A stretch of 64,000 bases of DNA, from assembly GCA_047495785.1 (NCBI GenBank), contig JBLDXI010000034.1:186001-250000 (forward strand), read 5' to 3'. The stretch comes from Lepidodermella squamata (taxonomy: Eukaryota > Gastrotricha). The position numbers were made by a program, and so were the translations under genes. The notes under the pieces were generated by a model, which saw only the letters and a program-made list of their open reading frames with translations, had not been told where the DNA came from and did no database searches. This document shows positions 24,701 to 33,158 of this stretch, one piece after another. Each line of letters opens with the position of its first letter. Within the stretch, counting starts at the first letter, position 1.

Positions 24701-27700
24701 GAATTCTGAATTTACTCGTAGACTCAATTTTTGGCTCTTTCAGATGCATTATGAAAATTTTCCGTTCATCGCTCGAATTTAAATCATTGCTAGACTTTGG
24801 GCATTTCCGAGTTTAAGAGTTGAATTAGTGCGCATTTCGTTCAGAATTTGCAGTCAATTAAGCTGAGGTTACTAATTATTTATTAAAAAATCCAGGTTAT
24901 CGTGTGTTCAAAATACGAAGGCTCACGGTTTCACCTGGATCTTTCTTTCTCTTCTTCTTTGATCTCGATAATATTCTTTGATCTCGATAATATTTTTTTT
25001 AGGTATAAATTAAAAGTTGATCTAGGAGTGACTTGATAAATTTCCATTATCAAAATCTTGCTTGCCAACGGGAAAATTTTACTGCGGTACCAAATTTTAT
25101 TCAATTCAATCATTCCATTATTTTACTGGTTAGGGTTAGGGTTAGGGTTAGGGTTAGAGGCTGGGTCATAAAATTGGGCAATTGGAACTTATTGGAATAA
25201 TTTTGTGCAGAATTCAATAATTTGGTATTTAATTCACTATATCCCATTGCCAATAGCTCTTCTCAAACGCAGCATTCCGAAATCAGTGCTTACATGAAAT
25301 TGACTGAGTTTTGGTCTGATACCGTAACGGGTCCAAATTATAGACAAAAATGGTGTTTTTTTCATTTTTCGTCTGAAAATTTCGGAGAAAAATATGAATT
25401 CTTTGGGGGAAGATTCTGGATCGACAGGTAAGTTTTGAGAATTTTTGGACCTCACCTTGATTTTTAAGAAATCATCATTTGCATATGCTAATTATACTGT
25501 GCGCAAATTGTATTCCCTGTTGTGCGGTTGTTTTGTGTTTTTAGCAGCGACCTTGATTGAAACAGAAAAAGGTTAGCTACCAAGATATTTCTAGTGGCTA
25601 TTAAGGCGAAAGAGGCCCATTTGTCACAAGCTAGAGTTTTCGGGTTTCAAAATGTTTCGGCGCCAAAAATGAATTGAAAATTATGAAGAAATACTAATCA
25701 CATTTTTTAAATTTTTTAAATTCCAATCTCAAATCTCAAATTCGAGAAAAATTTAGTTCCGAACCCTCAATTTTAGCGGTGCAAATATTTAGATGCCAAG
25801 AAATTTCGAAAATAAACTTCAATTATATTTTTAAATAATTCAAAATTCACCTAAATTTAAGTTTAAAAATTCATGAAAACATTCAAACCCATACCAATGA
25901 TGATCCCGTGCAGGTGAGATTGGCATTCTCAGGTTGGCAAATCAGGGTACCAGGCGAGTTGGATTTCTCGCAAACTTTGTACTTGACCGGGGCTGTATCG
26001 CTCGAACACGCGGTCAGCGCTGCCCGAATCGTCGAAGTCTGCTGAATTGTCGTGATCTGCGATTCGATAAAAAATAAATCAATTGATTAAGTTTAAGGAG
26101 GAATATTTTCTCACCCGAATTGAATTAGCCTTGTAACGAGAGCACGCTACAGCCGGGTCGTCAATTGCGCAGAAATACGACGAATCAGTCGGGTCGTAGC
26201 AATATTGCGCACCCTATTTAAAAAAATCCCGAAAAATTCTAAAAAAGAATTACGGAAAAATGTGAGCAGTTACCGTCGAGTCACAAGCTGCTTTTGTGCT
26301 GTAAACTTTCGGGCTGATGGCCTGGAAAATTTGAAAAATTTAAATTTAATTAAAATTGGGTTTCAAATTCAATACCGATGATTCGCCAGTCGGGCAGTTT
26401 GGTGCCCGTTTACAGTCCGTAAAAGTGCTATCGGCGGACAAAAAGCACCTGATATGTGGCAACATTTCGGTACCAGCTAGCAAAAAAAACAAAAATCGAC
26501 ATATTAAATCTACTCCATTGTGAATTTTCGAATTTATTTTCAAAAAATTTGAATATTATAATTTTGAAAATTCAATTTTTATCAAACCTGACATGCAGCG
26601 TTGATAAGTTGGGAAGTTGACTTCAGCAGGAAATCCTTCAATCTAAAATTGTTCTAAATTAATTTCGTTCATTTTTTTACAATTCAAAAAGTTACCGTTG
26701 GGGAAGGGCACGTAATGTTAGGCGGAATGCACCAGACACGGTTCAGTGAACTGCTATCATGGCAAAATCGGAACGAAGTCTAGAAAAATTTGCAAAAAAT
26801 TCGTAAACAAAATTTGAAATTTTTTCCAAAACTCACAAAGGAATTTATGCGATCAATGCAAAGCTTTGAATTGTTGGCAAAACTCGTAGAACTCGTGAAA
26901 GTAGCAGCCTATCATCGAAAAAACGGCCGGTTATGGAATTTTCAGAAAAAAAAATCTCTGAAAAATTAACCAGATAAGCGCTGGGCGAGCAAGGAGTGAC
27001 GCAGGTTGGCGGAGTAGTATCGGCTGTAAAACACAGGCCAGCACCCTGTCGAGAAATACAAATTCCGAAAATCAATTCATAATTTTTAAAATAATCAAAA
27101 TTTCAAAATTTTAAGGAGGAATTTCAATATTTCAAATAATATTTATCAACTTACGGGGTGTATATTTTTTCGTCAGCTATTTCCATGTTTTGTCAGCTAA
27201 TTCCAGTTTTCGTCAGAAATACCATTTTCTGTCAGAAATGACACTTTTTTACAGCTAATTTAATATTTAATTTATATTTATATTTAGAAGTGCTCAGTAA
27301 CTCTATTTCCCGCCCAGTTTCACGAAAAATAACGTAGGAAAATGTTGAAACCTTTTTCCAAAATTATTGGCTCTATGGTTTCGGATTTTGATCGCACGAC
27401 GTCTTAGTAGCACATGTTGACCTTACGCGTTTACAGGTAGAAAATACCTATATAGGATTGCTACCATAGTTTTTCCGTGGCACTACGGTAAAAACCAGTA
27501 GTACGCTAAAAACCAGTACTATAACCAGTATAGTAAAGAATCGTTAAAGAAATCAGCCAAAATATGGATGGGACACCTTGATGTTTACAACTGAAGACGT
27601 GACTGTCTCGCCTGGAATTAACTTCGAAAAATGCACTGAATGGGTATGGACAGTTTACGGTAAAATCTCGCGAATAAGTCTGGCAACGCTGTTTTTGCGT

Positions 27701-29477
27701 TTTTGACGCGTCAGAACCGCATAAACTTGGCTGCCGAGCCCTGAAATCTATCGGGATTATTGAACTGGGGGCGCACCTTTGCGAACAAAAGGTCGAAATG
27801 GATTCCGCTCAGGTTTAGCTAGGGATTTATGATCGAAAACATAGCACCAGCAATATTTAAAAAATTTCCGCGCTATTTACGTGAAATTGGGAACACTATG
27901 TAGTTTTAATTGTAATAGTAATTAAATCAGTAATTGAATAGGTATTAAATTAGCTGTAAAAAAGTGTCATTTCTGACAGAAAATGGTATTTCTGACGAAA
28001 ACTGGAATTAGCTGATAAAACATGGAATTAGCTGACGAAAAAACATTAACTCAACTTACGCCTCCGCTGCAGTAGTTGAAGTTGAAGTATGGGCTCGTTG
28101 AAACGTCGCCAGTTGAGCAGCTGATGGCGCATTGCTTGAAAGCGCTCGTAGACGGATCGAAACAGCGCAATTGTGACTTGCTTGAATCGGGAATGCTCAC
28201 TGCGAAACAATAATATTATAAATTGAATATTTTAGCCCAATTTTTTTTAATTTAAATTTTCAAGTTTGGATTTCAAAATGAATTCAAAATCCATAAATAA
28301 AAATAAATCGATAACTACTCGTAATTTTTCTACTTTTGGATGAACAAAATTGAACAAAATTGAACAAATTTCAAAATATTTCATGGTAAACGTAAAATTT
28401 AAGCGTTCATTTTGAAAGAAATAACACCCTTCAAGAGTCACAGAACTAACCACCGCTCCTATCCAAGCAAGAGGTCAGCCCATTGTAGCCACCAACGCTG
28501 GTCCAGCTGTATTTCGAGCAGGGAAATGACGACGGAAGCGGTAGACAGGCGACGTTCACGCCGTTGGCCGCGCAACGGCTGTACTGCCCAGTCTGTCATT
28601 CGAAATAGCACAAAAATCACAATTGGCTCCAGAATATTAGGTAATTTCGAACCACAAGAGCGCCATTAGAGGCTGTTTCGCTGTTGCAATTAGCCAAATT
28701 CGTCGAAATAGCAGTCCCGGACCATTGTTTTACCTTGAAAAAAGAAATTATTAAATAAATTGATCAAAAATTCGCCGGCGTAACAAACGTATGAAAAAAC
28801 GAATAATGACGAATGATTCAGGAAAAATCAATTACCACTGTGCCTATCTGAATTCCTTTAAAGTGAAAGGCGAAAATTTGTGAACGAGTGCGCAATAAAA
28901 CTGAGCGCGTAAATGTAGGTCACGCACTAGGTCGGGCTTAATTACTATCAAGGTAGGCGTAATAACGCGGCCGAATGAGGTCAAGCAGCCGCCGCTCTAA
29001 TTAACGTCGGCTATCTCTTGCGTCTGTTTTTCTACCGTCAAAGGATTGAATCCCTTTTCACTTTTTGTTCGATTTTCGCGTTAGCCGCCTTAAAATTATG
29101 TAAATTTACCAAAATTTCATCGCCGGTACATCCGGGGTTACCGGGGACGCATCGCCAGGAGCTCGTTTTCCAGTTGTAGCAAGCCACGGCATTCTGCGTT
29201 TCAAAATTTTCATCAGAAAAATCAAAGAATAAAAATATACTCACTCCATTTGAGCAAGTAGTGCTGGCCGGACCGACCTATAATATTTTATAAAAAAAAT
29301 CGTTCTTTCAACGCATTTTTTTGCGGCTTATTTTACCGATAATTCTGTTAGAGCATTACAACTCGTTTTACAACCAGCAAAACCGTTTGTCGATCGGTAG
29401 AAACACCGAAATGATTGGCCATCAACCTGTGAACCTGTGAAAAAAATCAACAGAAATGCGAGAAACTCGGCTCGCAT
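1..29477 (-). CDS. giant secreted four-cysteine-repeat protein, partial (continues past left edge)
   Basis: One multi-exon gene read on the minus strand. The start is placed at 29477 because the first exon encodes a signal peptide (MRAEFLAFLLIFFTG...) running straight into the first repeat. Each repeat has about 40-50 residues with four cysteines: aromatic/H-x-C, about 8-10 residues, C, 4-9 residues, C (often C-P), 17-23 residues, C. Usually one exon carries the first three Cys and a short following exon carries the fourth. Introns are mostly 45-90 nt and phases are consistent along the array. No enzyme motif or membrane segment was seen, so it is probably a disulphide-rich extracellular structural protein. 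Appendicularian house proteins (oikosins) are recalled as having repeated Cys domains; the match is by architecture only. The exon at about 61-107 ends in a donor pointing left, so the gene continues beyond the window. It could instead be two adjacent genes, but no second signal peptide or stop interrupts the array. Confidence 0.8.
766..3532 (-). repeat. higher-order block B6 of giant gene
   Basis: Begins at 3532 with G-V-S-H-C-Y-S-S-E-T-G-S-H-S-C, followed by a W-I-A-D-G-S-F-A-Q-N-Y-A-S-C exon, an H-F-E-C-K-T-A-D-G unit (about 3185-3265), an R-C-Y-I-N-G unit near 3000 and a K-L-C-Q-A-C-T-D-C-S-P-P unit (about 2330-2430). At the position of the microexon in B1-B5 this block has a single intron (2170-2227, phase 1) and no second intron: the residue is Glu formed by G plus AG at the start of the exon ending at 2169. 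The block is the most diverged toward the C-terminal side. Confidence 0.6.
3533..6251 (-). repeat. higher-order block B5 of giant gene
   Basis: Begins at 6251 with G-V-L-H-C-F-N-S-A-D-G-S-H-E-C. The D-H-Y-E-C-V-T-S-D-G unit is near 5975-6045, H-Q-R-C-F-S-R-A-T-D near 5715-5805, P-A-V-Y-C-A-D near 5450-5525, K-P-C-Q-Q-C-P-W-C-P-P near 5235-5325, the microexon at 5052-5053, P-V-Y-H-C-Y-I-D-G-V-H at 4859-4996 and H-F-H-C-H near 4520-4615. Introns are strongly AT-rich. The linker/P-A-V-Y-C junction (about 5525-5615) ends in an uninterrupted final codon before a GTGAGT donor, a useful contrast to the microexon junction. Confidence 0.7.
5052..5053 (-). other. 2-nt microexon (GG) in B5
   Basis: The upstream exon ends ...CAA-AAA-C at 5130 before GTGAGT; the downstream exon begins CCT at 4996 after TTTAAAG. 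TTTTTCAG|GG|GTGAGT between them completes CGG (Arg). Introns are 5054-5129 (76 nt) and 4997-5051 (55 nt). Confidence 0.7.
7758..9926. mobile_element. 2.17-kb intron bearing inserted, degraded repetitive DNA
   Basis: The same intron is about 60-240 nt in sister blocks. The inserted part is less AT-rich than its surroundings. It contains a direct repeat: about 8340-8480 and 9290-9430 share a long stretch including TTCAGTCTTACCAATCGGCC and GTTTTATTGGTCGC. The plus-strand translation near 8100-8340 faintly resembles a gag-like helical region, too weak to name. No terminal repeats or target duplication were identified. Confidence 0.5.
10127..10128 (-). other. 2-nt microexon (GA) in B4
   Basis: The upstream exon ends ...TGG-AAG-A at 10204 before GTTTGT; the downstream exon begins CCT at 10064. 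AAAAAG|GA|GTGAGT completes AGA (Arg). Introns are 10129-10203 (75 nt) and 10065-10126 (62 nt). Confidence 0.7.
11264..13677 (-). repeat. higher-order block B3 of giant gene
   Basis: Begins at 13677 with G-V-S-Y-C-Y-S-S-D-D-G-S-H-S-C. The Q-H-F-E-C-T-G-S-D-G unit is near 13390-13470, an H-Q-R-C-F unit near 13170-13235, the K-P-C-Q-T-C-P-W-C-P-P unit near 12720-12780, the microexon at 12525-12526 and the P-V-Y-H-C-Y-A-D-G-V-H exon ends at 12471. The Y-N-x-C linker and the C-P-x-G-x-D units follow the same order as in B1 and B2. The donor used before the microexon is GTTTGT, as in B4. Confidence 0.65.
12525..12526 (-). other. 2-nt microexon (GG) in B3
   Basis: The upstream exon ends ...TTG-AAA-A at 12602 before GTTTGT; the downstream exon begins CCT at 12471. 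AAAAG|GG|GTTAGT between them completes AGG (Arg). Introns are 12527-12601 (75 nt) and 12472-12524 (53 nt). Confidence 0.68.
13678..15975 (-). repeat. higher-order block B2 of giant gene
   Basis: Same unit order as B1. It begins with V-S-H-C-Y-S-T-V-D-G-S-H-S-C at 15975 and contains the Y-N exon near 15500, the K-P-C-Q-T-C-P-W-C-P-P unit near 15000-15090, a microexon at 14841-14842 and the P-V-F-H-C-Y-I-D-G-R-H exon ending at 14785. Compared with B1, the first exon pair is separated by an intron near 15843-15898. Period to B3 is about 2.3 kb. Introns are of mixed base composition. Confidence 0.65.
14841..14842 (-). other. 2-nt microexon (GA) in B2
   Basis: The upstream exon ends ...CAA-AAG-A at 14897 before GTAAGA; the downstream exon begins CCT at 14785. 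The motif TTTTAG|GA|GTAAGG lies between and completes AGA (Arg). Introns are 14843-14896 (54 nt) and 14786-14840 (55 nt). Confidence 0.7.
15976..18415 (-). repeat. higher-order block B1 of giant gene
   Basis: The block starts with exon 18179-18415, in which units that are split in other blocks are fused without an intron (V-I-H-C-Y-S-S-T-D-G ... H-F-D-C-M ... C-P-A-D-S). In order follow an A-F-A-N-L-A-D-C linker, an H-T-R-C-F unit, the linker ending C-E-S-G, a P-A-V-A-C unit, an N-Y-R-N-C linker, a K-P-C-x-x-C-P-W-C unit, the short F-S-C-R-K exon, the 2-nt microexon at 17300-17301, the P-V-S-H-C-Y-I-D-G-R-H exon ending at 17245, the H-Y-H-C-H-D unit, an H-Q-R-C-F unit and a T-E-H-K-M-C unit. 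Introns here are less AT-rich than those left of 7.8 kb. Confidence 0.7.
17300..17301 (-). other. 2-nt microexon (GA) in B1
   Basis: The upstream exon ends ...CGG-AAA-A at 17354 before GTGAGT. The downstream exon starts CCT at 17245 after ...TGTAG. Direct joining shifts the frame. Between them, TTCTAG|GA|GTGAGT supplies exactly two bases, completing AGA (Arg) and restoring the repeat. Introns are 52 nt (17302-17353) and 54 nt (17246-17299). Confidence 0.7.
24165..24535. mobile_element. MITE-like palindrome
   Basis: Left-arm segments such as ACCTGGTTGGC (about 24199), TAGTTTCAGACA, TTTCCGATTTTTT and CCTGCCATTT reappear inverted and in reverse order on the right (AAATGGCAG, AAAAAATCGGAAA, TGTCTGAAACCAGG, GCCAACCAGGT near 24490). 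The arms are about 150 bp and imperfect. No ORF was seen, suggesting a non-autonomous DNA element. Confidence 0.6.
25128..25158. repeat. interstitial telomere-like (TTAGGG)n tract
   Basis: About five consecutive GGTTAG/TTAGGG units inside an intron. TTAGGG is the chordate-type telomere repeat, in contrast to TTAGGC of many nematodes. Confidence 0.9.
27157..28052. mobile_element. ~0.9-kb TIR element inserted at a 5' splice site
   Basis: Left arm (about 27157-27265) and right arm (about 27945-28052) are inverted copies. They share TTTTTTCGTCAGCT, a GTCAGCTAATTCCA subrepeat, CGTCAGAAATACCATTTTC and a TGACACTTTTTTACAGC segment. Flanks both carry TCAACTTACG (ending 27156 and starting about 28053), a likely 10-bp target duplication. 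The interior has no clear transposase, so it is probably non-autonomous. Confidence 0.65.
29337..29477 (-). CDS. first exon of giant gene: signal peptide plus first cysteine unit
   Basis: The ATG at 29475-29477 opens a hydrophobic leader (about 14 residues, ending near F-T-G-S-Q) followed by the first unit with R-C-F-Y and later Cys residues. The exon ends at 29337 before a GTAAAA donor. The next two exons (about 29239-29278 and 29110-29191) continue in frame with T-T-C-S-N-G and then a C-Y-N-W...C...C unit. The acceptor-like sequence TTTTTTTCACAG lies inside this exon. If it is used as an intron or trans-splice acceptor the true start would change, but the open frame through it with a good leader favours the present reading. 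Confidence 0.75.
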
Positions 29478-29901
29478 TGTGAAGAAAAAATCAGGAAAAA
29501 TCAAAGCAATATTTTGTAATAAATCTAAAATTCGAAAATTTTTTGTTTAGAACAGCTGAAATTTTAAATGAATTTTTATGATAAAAAACAATGTTTACAA
29601 GACCTGAAAAACGTAGCCGCTCGTTTGGGAATCGCGTGCGTTTGGCGATCGCGTGGCGCCATTGCGTCATAAGGTTTGTTTTTTCGCAGAATATTTGTTA
29701 ACAAATACCTAAATCTCGTAATTGCCAAAGCTTAACATGTCCACCTTAATCCTAAACCGATGACCAGGTTTGCCAAAAATTGTCCGTTTATTTTATTGTT
29801 ATTCCAAATTTTACATAATTTTTTTATAATATTTGTGATGAATTTATGGAGTGGGAATTTTTCAGAATTTCTAATGATTTTTGCATTTTTTTCTTGATAG
29901 G
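29478..29901. promoter_or_regulatory. bidirectional intergenic promoter region
   Basis: The 424 bp between the start codon of the giant gene (minus) and that of the astacin-like gene (plus). Both encode secreted proteins with the same four-Cys unit, so shared regulation is plausible. No TATA or named factor site could be assigned confidently. TTCTTGATAG lies directly before the plus-strand ATG and could be a trans-splice acceptor. Confidence 0.45.
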
Positions 29902-32900
29902 ATGCGCCTGATTTTATTAATTCCAATTTTGAGCCTATTTTCAATCGGCTTTTGTGCTGACAATGAAAATGACGTTGAACCGACGAAAATTCCCGAAGTC
30001 ATTGATCCGGAAAATCGGCATCGCGATACTGTTATAAAATTGGCTAAAAAACATGGCAAATTCGGGAAACGGTTGAAAATGATCAAAGCTAAAGTCTCGA
30101 AAAAATGGACTCTACCAATCAAGTACACCTTCGATTCTGAAATGGGTTTGTCCCAATTTAGTTTTAAATGCCAATTTATTTCTGTGTTTTAATAGAGTTG
30201 AAGCAGAAATTGTGGGCGAATAAATCGCTTGTCGATTGGCAGCGTAATACGTGTTTGAAATTCGAATTTATTCCAAACGAGAGCGAAGTAACTGGCCCGG
30301 CTATCCATTTTGCTGGGACTGATGGGTAAAAATATTTGAAAAATTTGGGAAAAATATTTTCAATAATTTTGATTCTCAGAGCAACCCATGGCGGCGGAAA
30401 TAGGGAAGGAAAATACCCGCATGGTGTTTCGATCGAAGTCTCAACAACTGTATCACCGGTGAGAAATTGGAAAAATTTGAAAATTCCGAAAAGTTTAATT
30501 TTTTTTTAATTTTTCAGTACGGTGACCTACTTTTCTATGTCGGCTGGGTGTTGGGTTTGACCTATGAAATGCGACGACCAGATCGCGATCAACACCTTCG
30601 AGTTTTCCATCCGTAATTTGTACTCAAATTTAATTTTAATTTTTCGACAAACTTCTTGATTTTTTCCAGCGATGTTGCTGCGTATGAAATGAACAAAGAT
30701 GCGATGATGGGCGATACGCCGTTTGATTACGACTCGATAATGAGCGCCGATTTTCAAGGCGCCTTCGAACCGCACGACCTGCGCCACCTGTACTCGGTGT
30801 CCCAAAATAGCTATGTCTCATTTTTGGACAGAAAGCGCATCAACTTCCTTTACGACTGCTCTGGTTTGAAACTAATATAATATAATTTTTTTTCGAAAAT
30901 ATCGTTTCCACGCTTCTGACCCGTTTTTAATAGGAATTCACTTATTTACAAATTTTCAATGCCTATTTTTCGAAATTCGATATTTTGAAATTCAAATTTG
31001 AAATTAAAAAATTCTGAAATTCAAATTTTTTCTTGACCTTAATAATTTAAAATATTTTTTAAATTTTTGGATGTTTTTTCGAATTTTAGTTCAATGTGCT
31101 AGCAAAGTGCCGTGCCTGTATGGCGGTTACCCGAACCCGATAACCGACTGCCGTCAATGCATCTGCCCGCCGGGCTTAGCCGGCACCCACTGCCAGTTTG
31201 TTGCCCTGCCAACTGCGGCCGAGTGTGGCGGCGAAATATTTGTGGAACCCTGCACGTCTAAAACCATCACATCGCCGCAATACCCTGACCAATACCCGGC
31301 TGGGTCAAAATGCTCTTGGATTGTTCACACGGTGAGTTACAAAAATTGATGTCCTCAAAAATTCAAAAAATAAAATTGAAAATAAATGGGACAATCTAGC
31401 ATTTATTTTGGCCCATCAAATATTTATTTTCTTATTTTTTTGCTTTTTTTAAGGAGGAGGGCAGTGGGCTTATTTTCGGTTTCGAGTCTCGTCCTGGAAT
31501 GCCCAAGCATGACTTCTGTGAGCTAATTTTCTTGAAAAAACCTTCAATTTCACATGTTAATTTTACAGATGAGACTTGCGCTGATTACGTGTCCATTCGC
31601 GAACTGAACGATGAGACCAATAATGTCTTCAAGTAAGCGAGAATTTATACGCGAAATATATAATCACTATAATTTTTTATCAATTACAAATATAAATTTT
31701 AGCACTTCAGTGATTCTCAAACTGAATTTTTTCAATTTTTTAAAAATTTAGAAATTTTTCAAATGAGGAAAATTTTCCGAAATTGTTGGAAAAGTGTTTT
31801 TGGGCTCAAAAATCAAGACCCAAAAATAATTAGGGTAAATTACGTATTAATTAATTATTTCTTGATATTTTCGGTTGATTTAAGATTTTGCTCTGCTGGG
31901 GTCAATTCTGGGCGCGTTTTCGTCACCAACCACTCCGAAGCCCTGGTTCACTTCGAATCTGTCCTGCAACAACCCGCGCATGGCTTCGAACTCGTCGCCT
32001 ACGCAACTTGCCCTGACATTGCCGCGACTGAAATGACAAAGGAATGCGTTATCACTGACTCGGGCTACGACTACGAGGGCGAAAACAGCGAATCGCTGAG
32101 TGGTAAAAAATGCAATTTTTGGGCCGGTCAACGCGATTTTGCGCGCCTCGACTTCCCGCGCGGCCGCCTCGATGCGGCGATGAATTTTTGCCGAAATCCA
32201 GACGGCGGCAATTCGACGGCTTGCTTCGTCGATGATGGCTATGCTCAGCTCGAAAAATGCCGATATCCTGGAAAATGCCGTTAGTAAACATATTTTTCAT
32301 GAGAATTTAAATTTTAGACTTCAATTTGAAATTTTGAAAATTGTATGCGTATTTTTCAATTTTTTTTTAATTAATTCAATTACAGAGTCGTTGATGGTCC
32401 GTTGCTTGAATAAGGAAACGAAGGAATTTTCTCAATTCCGCCCTGCCAAACCTGGGTGTTCAGCTGAAGAAATTCAGATGGGCGATAAATTTTTCGGACA
32501 TACCGTAGAATTCGGGGTAAATTTATTCATAAAATTCTGTTATTTATCTTTATTCAAAAATCAAATTATAGGGCGTTAACAAATGCTACGATCCCAAGGC
32601 TGATATCAGCCGTTGCGTTGCCGAAGAATTGCCTTGTGAAGCTCAAGAAGAAATCATGGCGACCTTCACCGATTCAAAGTATTTCAATCGAAATTTAATG
32701 ACCTGCTCGCACCAACCGGGAAATGTGAAAAAAATTCCAATTGTTTTCATAAAATTTAAAAATATTTTTTAATTTTTCTCTTAGACCTATGTGAGATGCT
32801 ATTCGAAGTATAACCGTTTCCGTGATTGCCAACGCGAGAAATTCGGCTGTCGCCAAAACGAGGTCATAAAATTCCAATTTTTTTCGTCGAATTTTTTCAA

Positions 32901-33025
32901 TTTTTCAATTATTATAGGTTGCTGTTGGGAAATTCGAAACACCATCAGCTTGCTACGAATATTCAAACGGTGCTGAGATTGAGGCTGAACTTGAATCGCC
33001 TATTTTTCATGAAAATTCGGACTAA
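29902..33025 (+). CDS. secreted inactive astacin-like protein with EGF, CUB, kringle and four-Cys repeats
   Basis: Thirteen exons: 29902-30145, 30196-30325, 30380-30458, 30518-30612, 30670-30863, 31090-31331, 31454-31517, 31569-31632, 31885-32279, 32386-32516, 32572-32724, 32785-32862, 32918-33025. A signal peptide (MRLILLIPILSLFSIGFCA) is followed by an astacin fold: the K-K-W-T-L-P-I-K-Y-T-F-D strand, the GLTYEMRRPDRD region aligned with G-F-x-H-E-x-x-R-x-D-R-D, and an S-I-M Met-turn. The aligned zinc site reads F-Y-V-G-W-V-L-G-L-T-Y, lacking all three His and the catalytic Glu, so it is almost certainly inactive. Then an EGF module (C-L-Y-G-G-Y...C-I-C-P-P-G), a CUB domain (31.2-32.0 kb), a kringle (CVITDSGYDY...NFCRNPDG...C) and about three four-Cys units (MVRCLNKET, NKCYDPKAD, VRCYSKYNR). 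Inferred role: binding or scaffolding protein of extracellular matrix. Confidence 0.85.
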
Positions 33026-33158
33026 CCATCTGCAACTTGGATTTCTTTCCTAAATTATGACAAATTATTTAATTGCGTTATAACAATTTTCTGGAATTTT
33101 AATAAAACAATAATCGTGTTGAAAGATCAAATTTTATTAACCTCAAAAATTCAAATTT

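Larger units (their letters stand above)
23467..25898. other. 2.4-kb intron of giant gene holding a hairpin element and telomere-like repeats
   Basis: This is the largest intron in the gene, between exons at 23326-23466 and 25899-26056. It contains a palindromic element (about 24165-24535), a short tandem duplication (TTTGATCTCGATAATATT, near 24959-24995) and about five TTAGGG units near 25128-25158. No credible coding exon was found in it. Confidence 0.6.
18416..29336 (-). repeat. divergent N-terminal array of four-Cys repeats in the giant gene
   Basis: Descending exons recognised include about 28062-28200 (RCFDPSTSAF...), 26970-27042 (GLCFTADTT...), 26696-26778, 26376-26480 (HIRCFLSADST...), 26116-26215, 25899-26056, 23326-23466, 23089-23162, 22822-22900, 21545-21640 (YHRCFLGDRSV...), 20037-20092, 19696-19790 (HHHCHTEGCDV...), 19450-19555, 18930-19030 and 18720-18836. 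The alternation is that of the later blocks: H-x-R-C-F units, Y-x-x-x-x-C-E-S-G linkers and x-x-C-x-D-x-C-P units. The sequences are more diverged and no clean 2.4-kb period is visible. Introns here are very AT-rich. Two introns are enlarged by mobile DNA (23467-25898 and about 27.05-28.06 kb). Confidence 0.7.

Noticed and set aside
24931-25455. Short ORFs in the 2.4-kb intron of the giant gene
   Set aside because: Low-complexity or lacking motifs, both strands open by chance; no splice partners.
1-29477. Peritrophin-type chitin-binding domains (six-Cys) as identity of the repeats
   Set aside because: Units have four cysteines with a different spacing; the six-Cys order and aromatic positions do not fit.
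29881-30128. Minus-strand frames opposite the first astacin exon
   Set aside because: The plus strand has leader, splice sites and domain continuity; the antisense frame has none.
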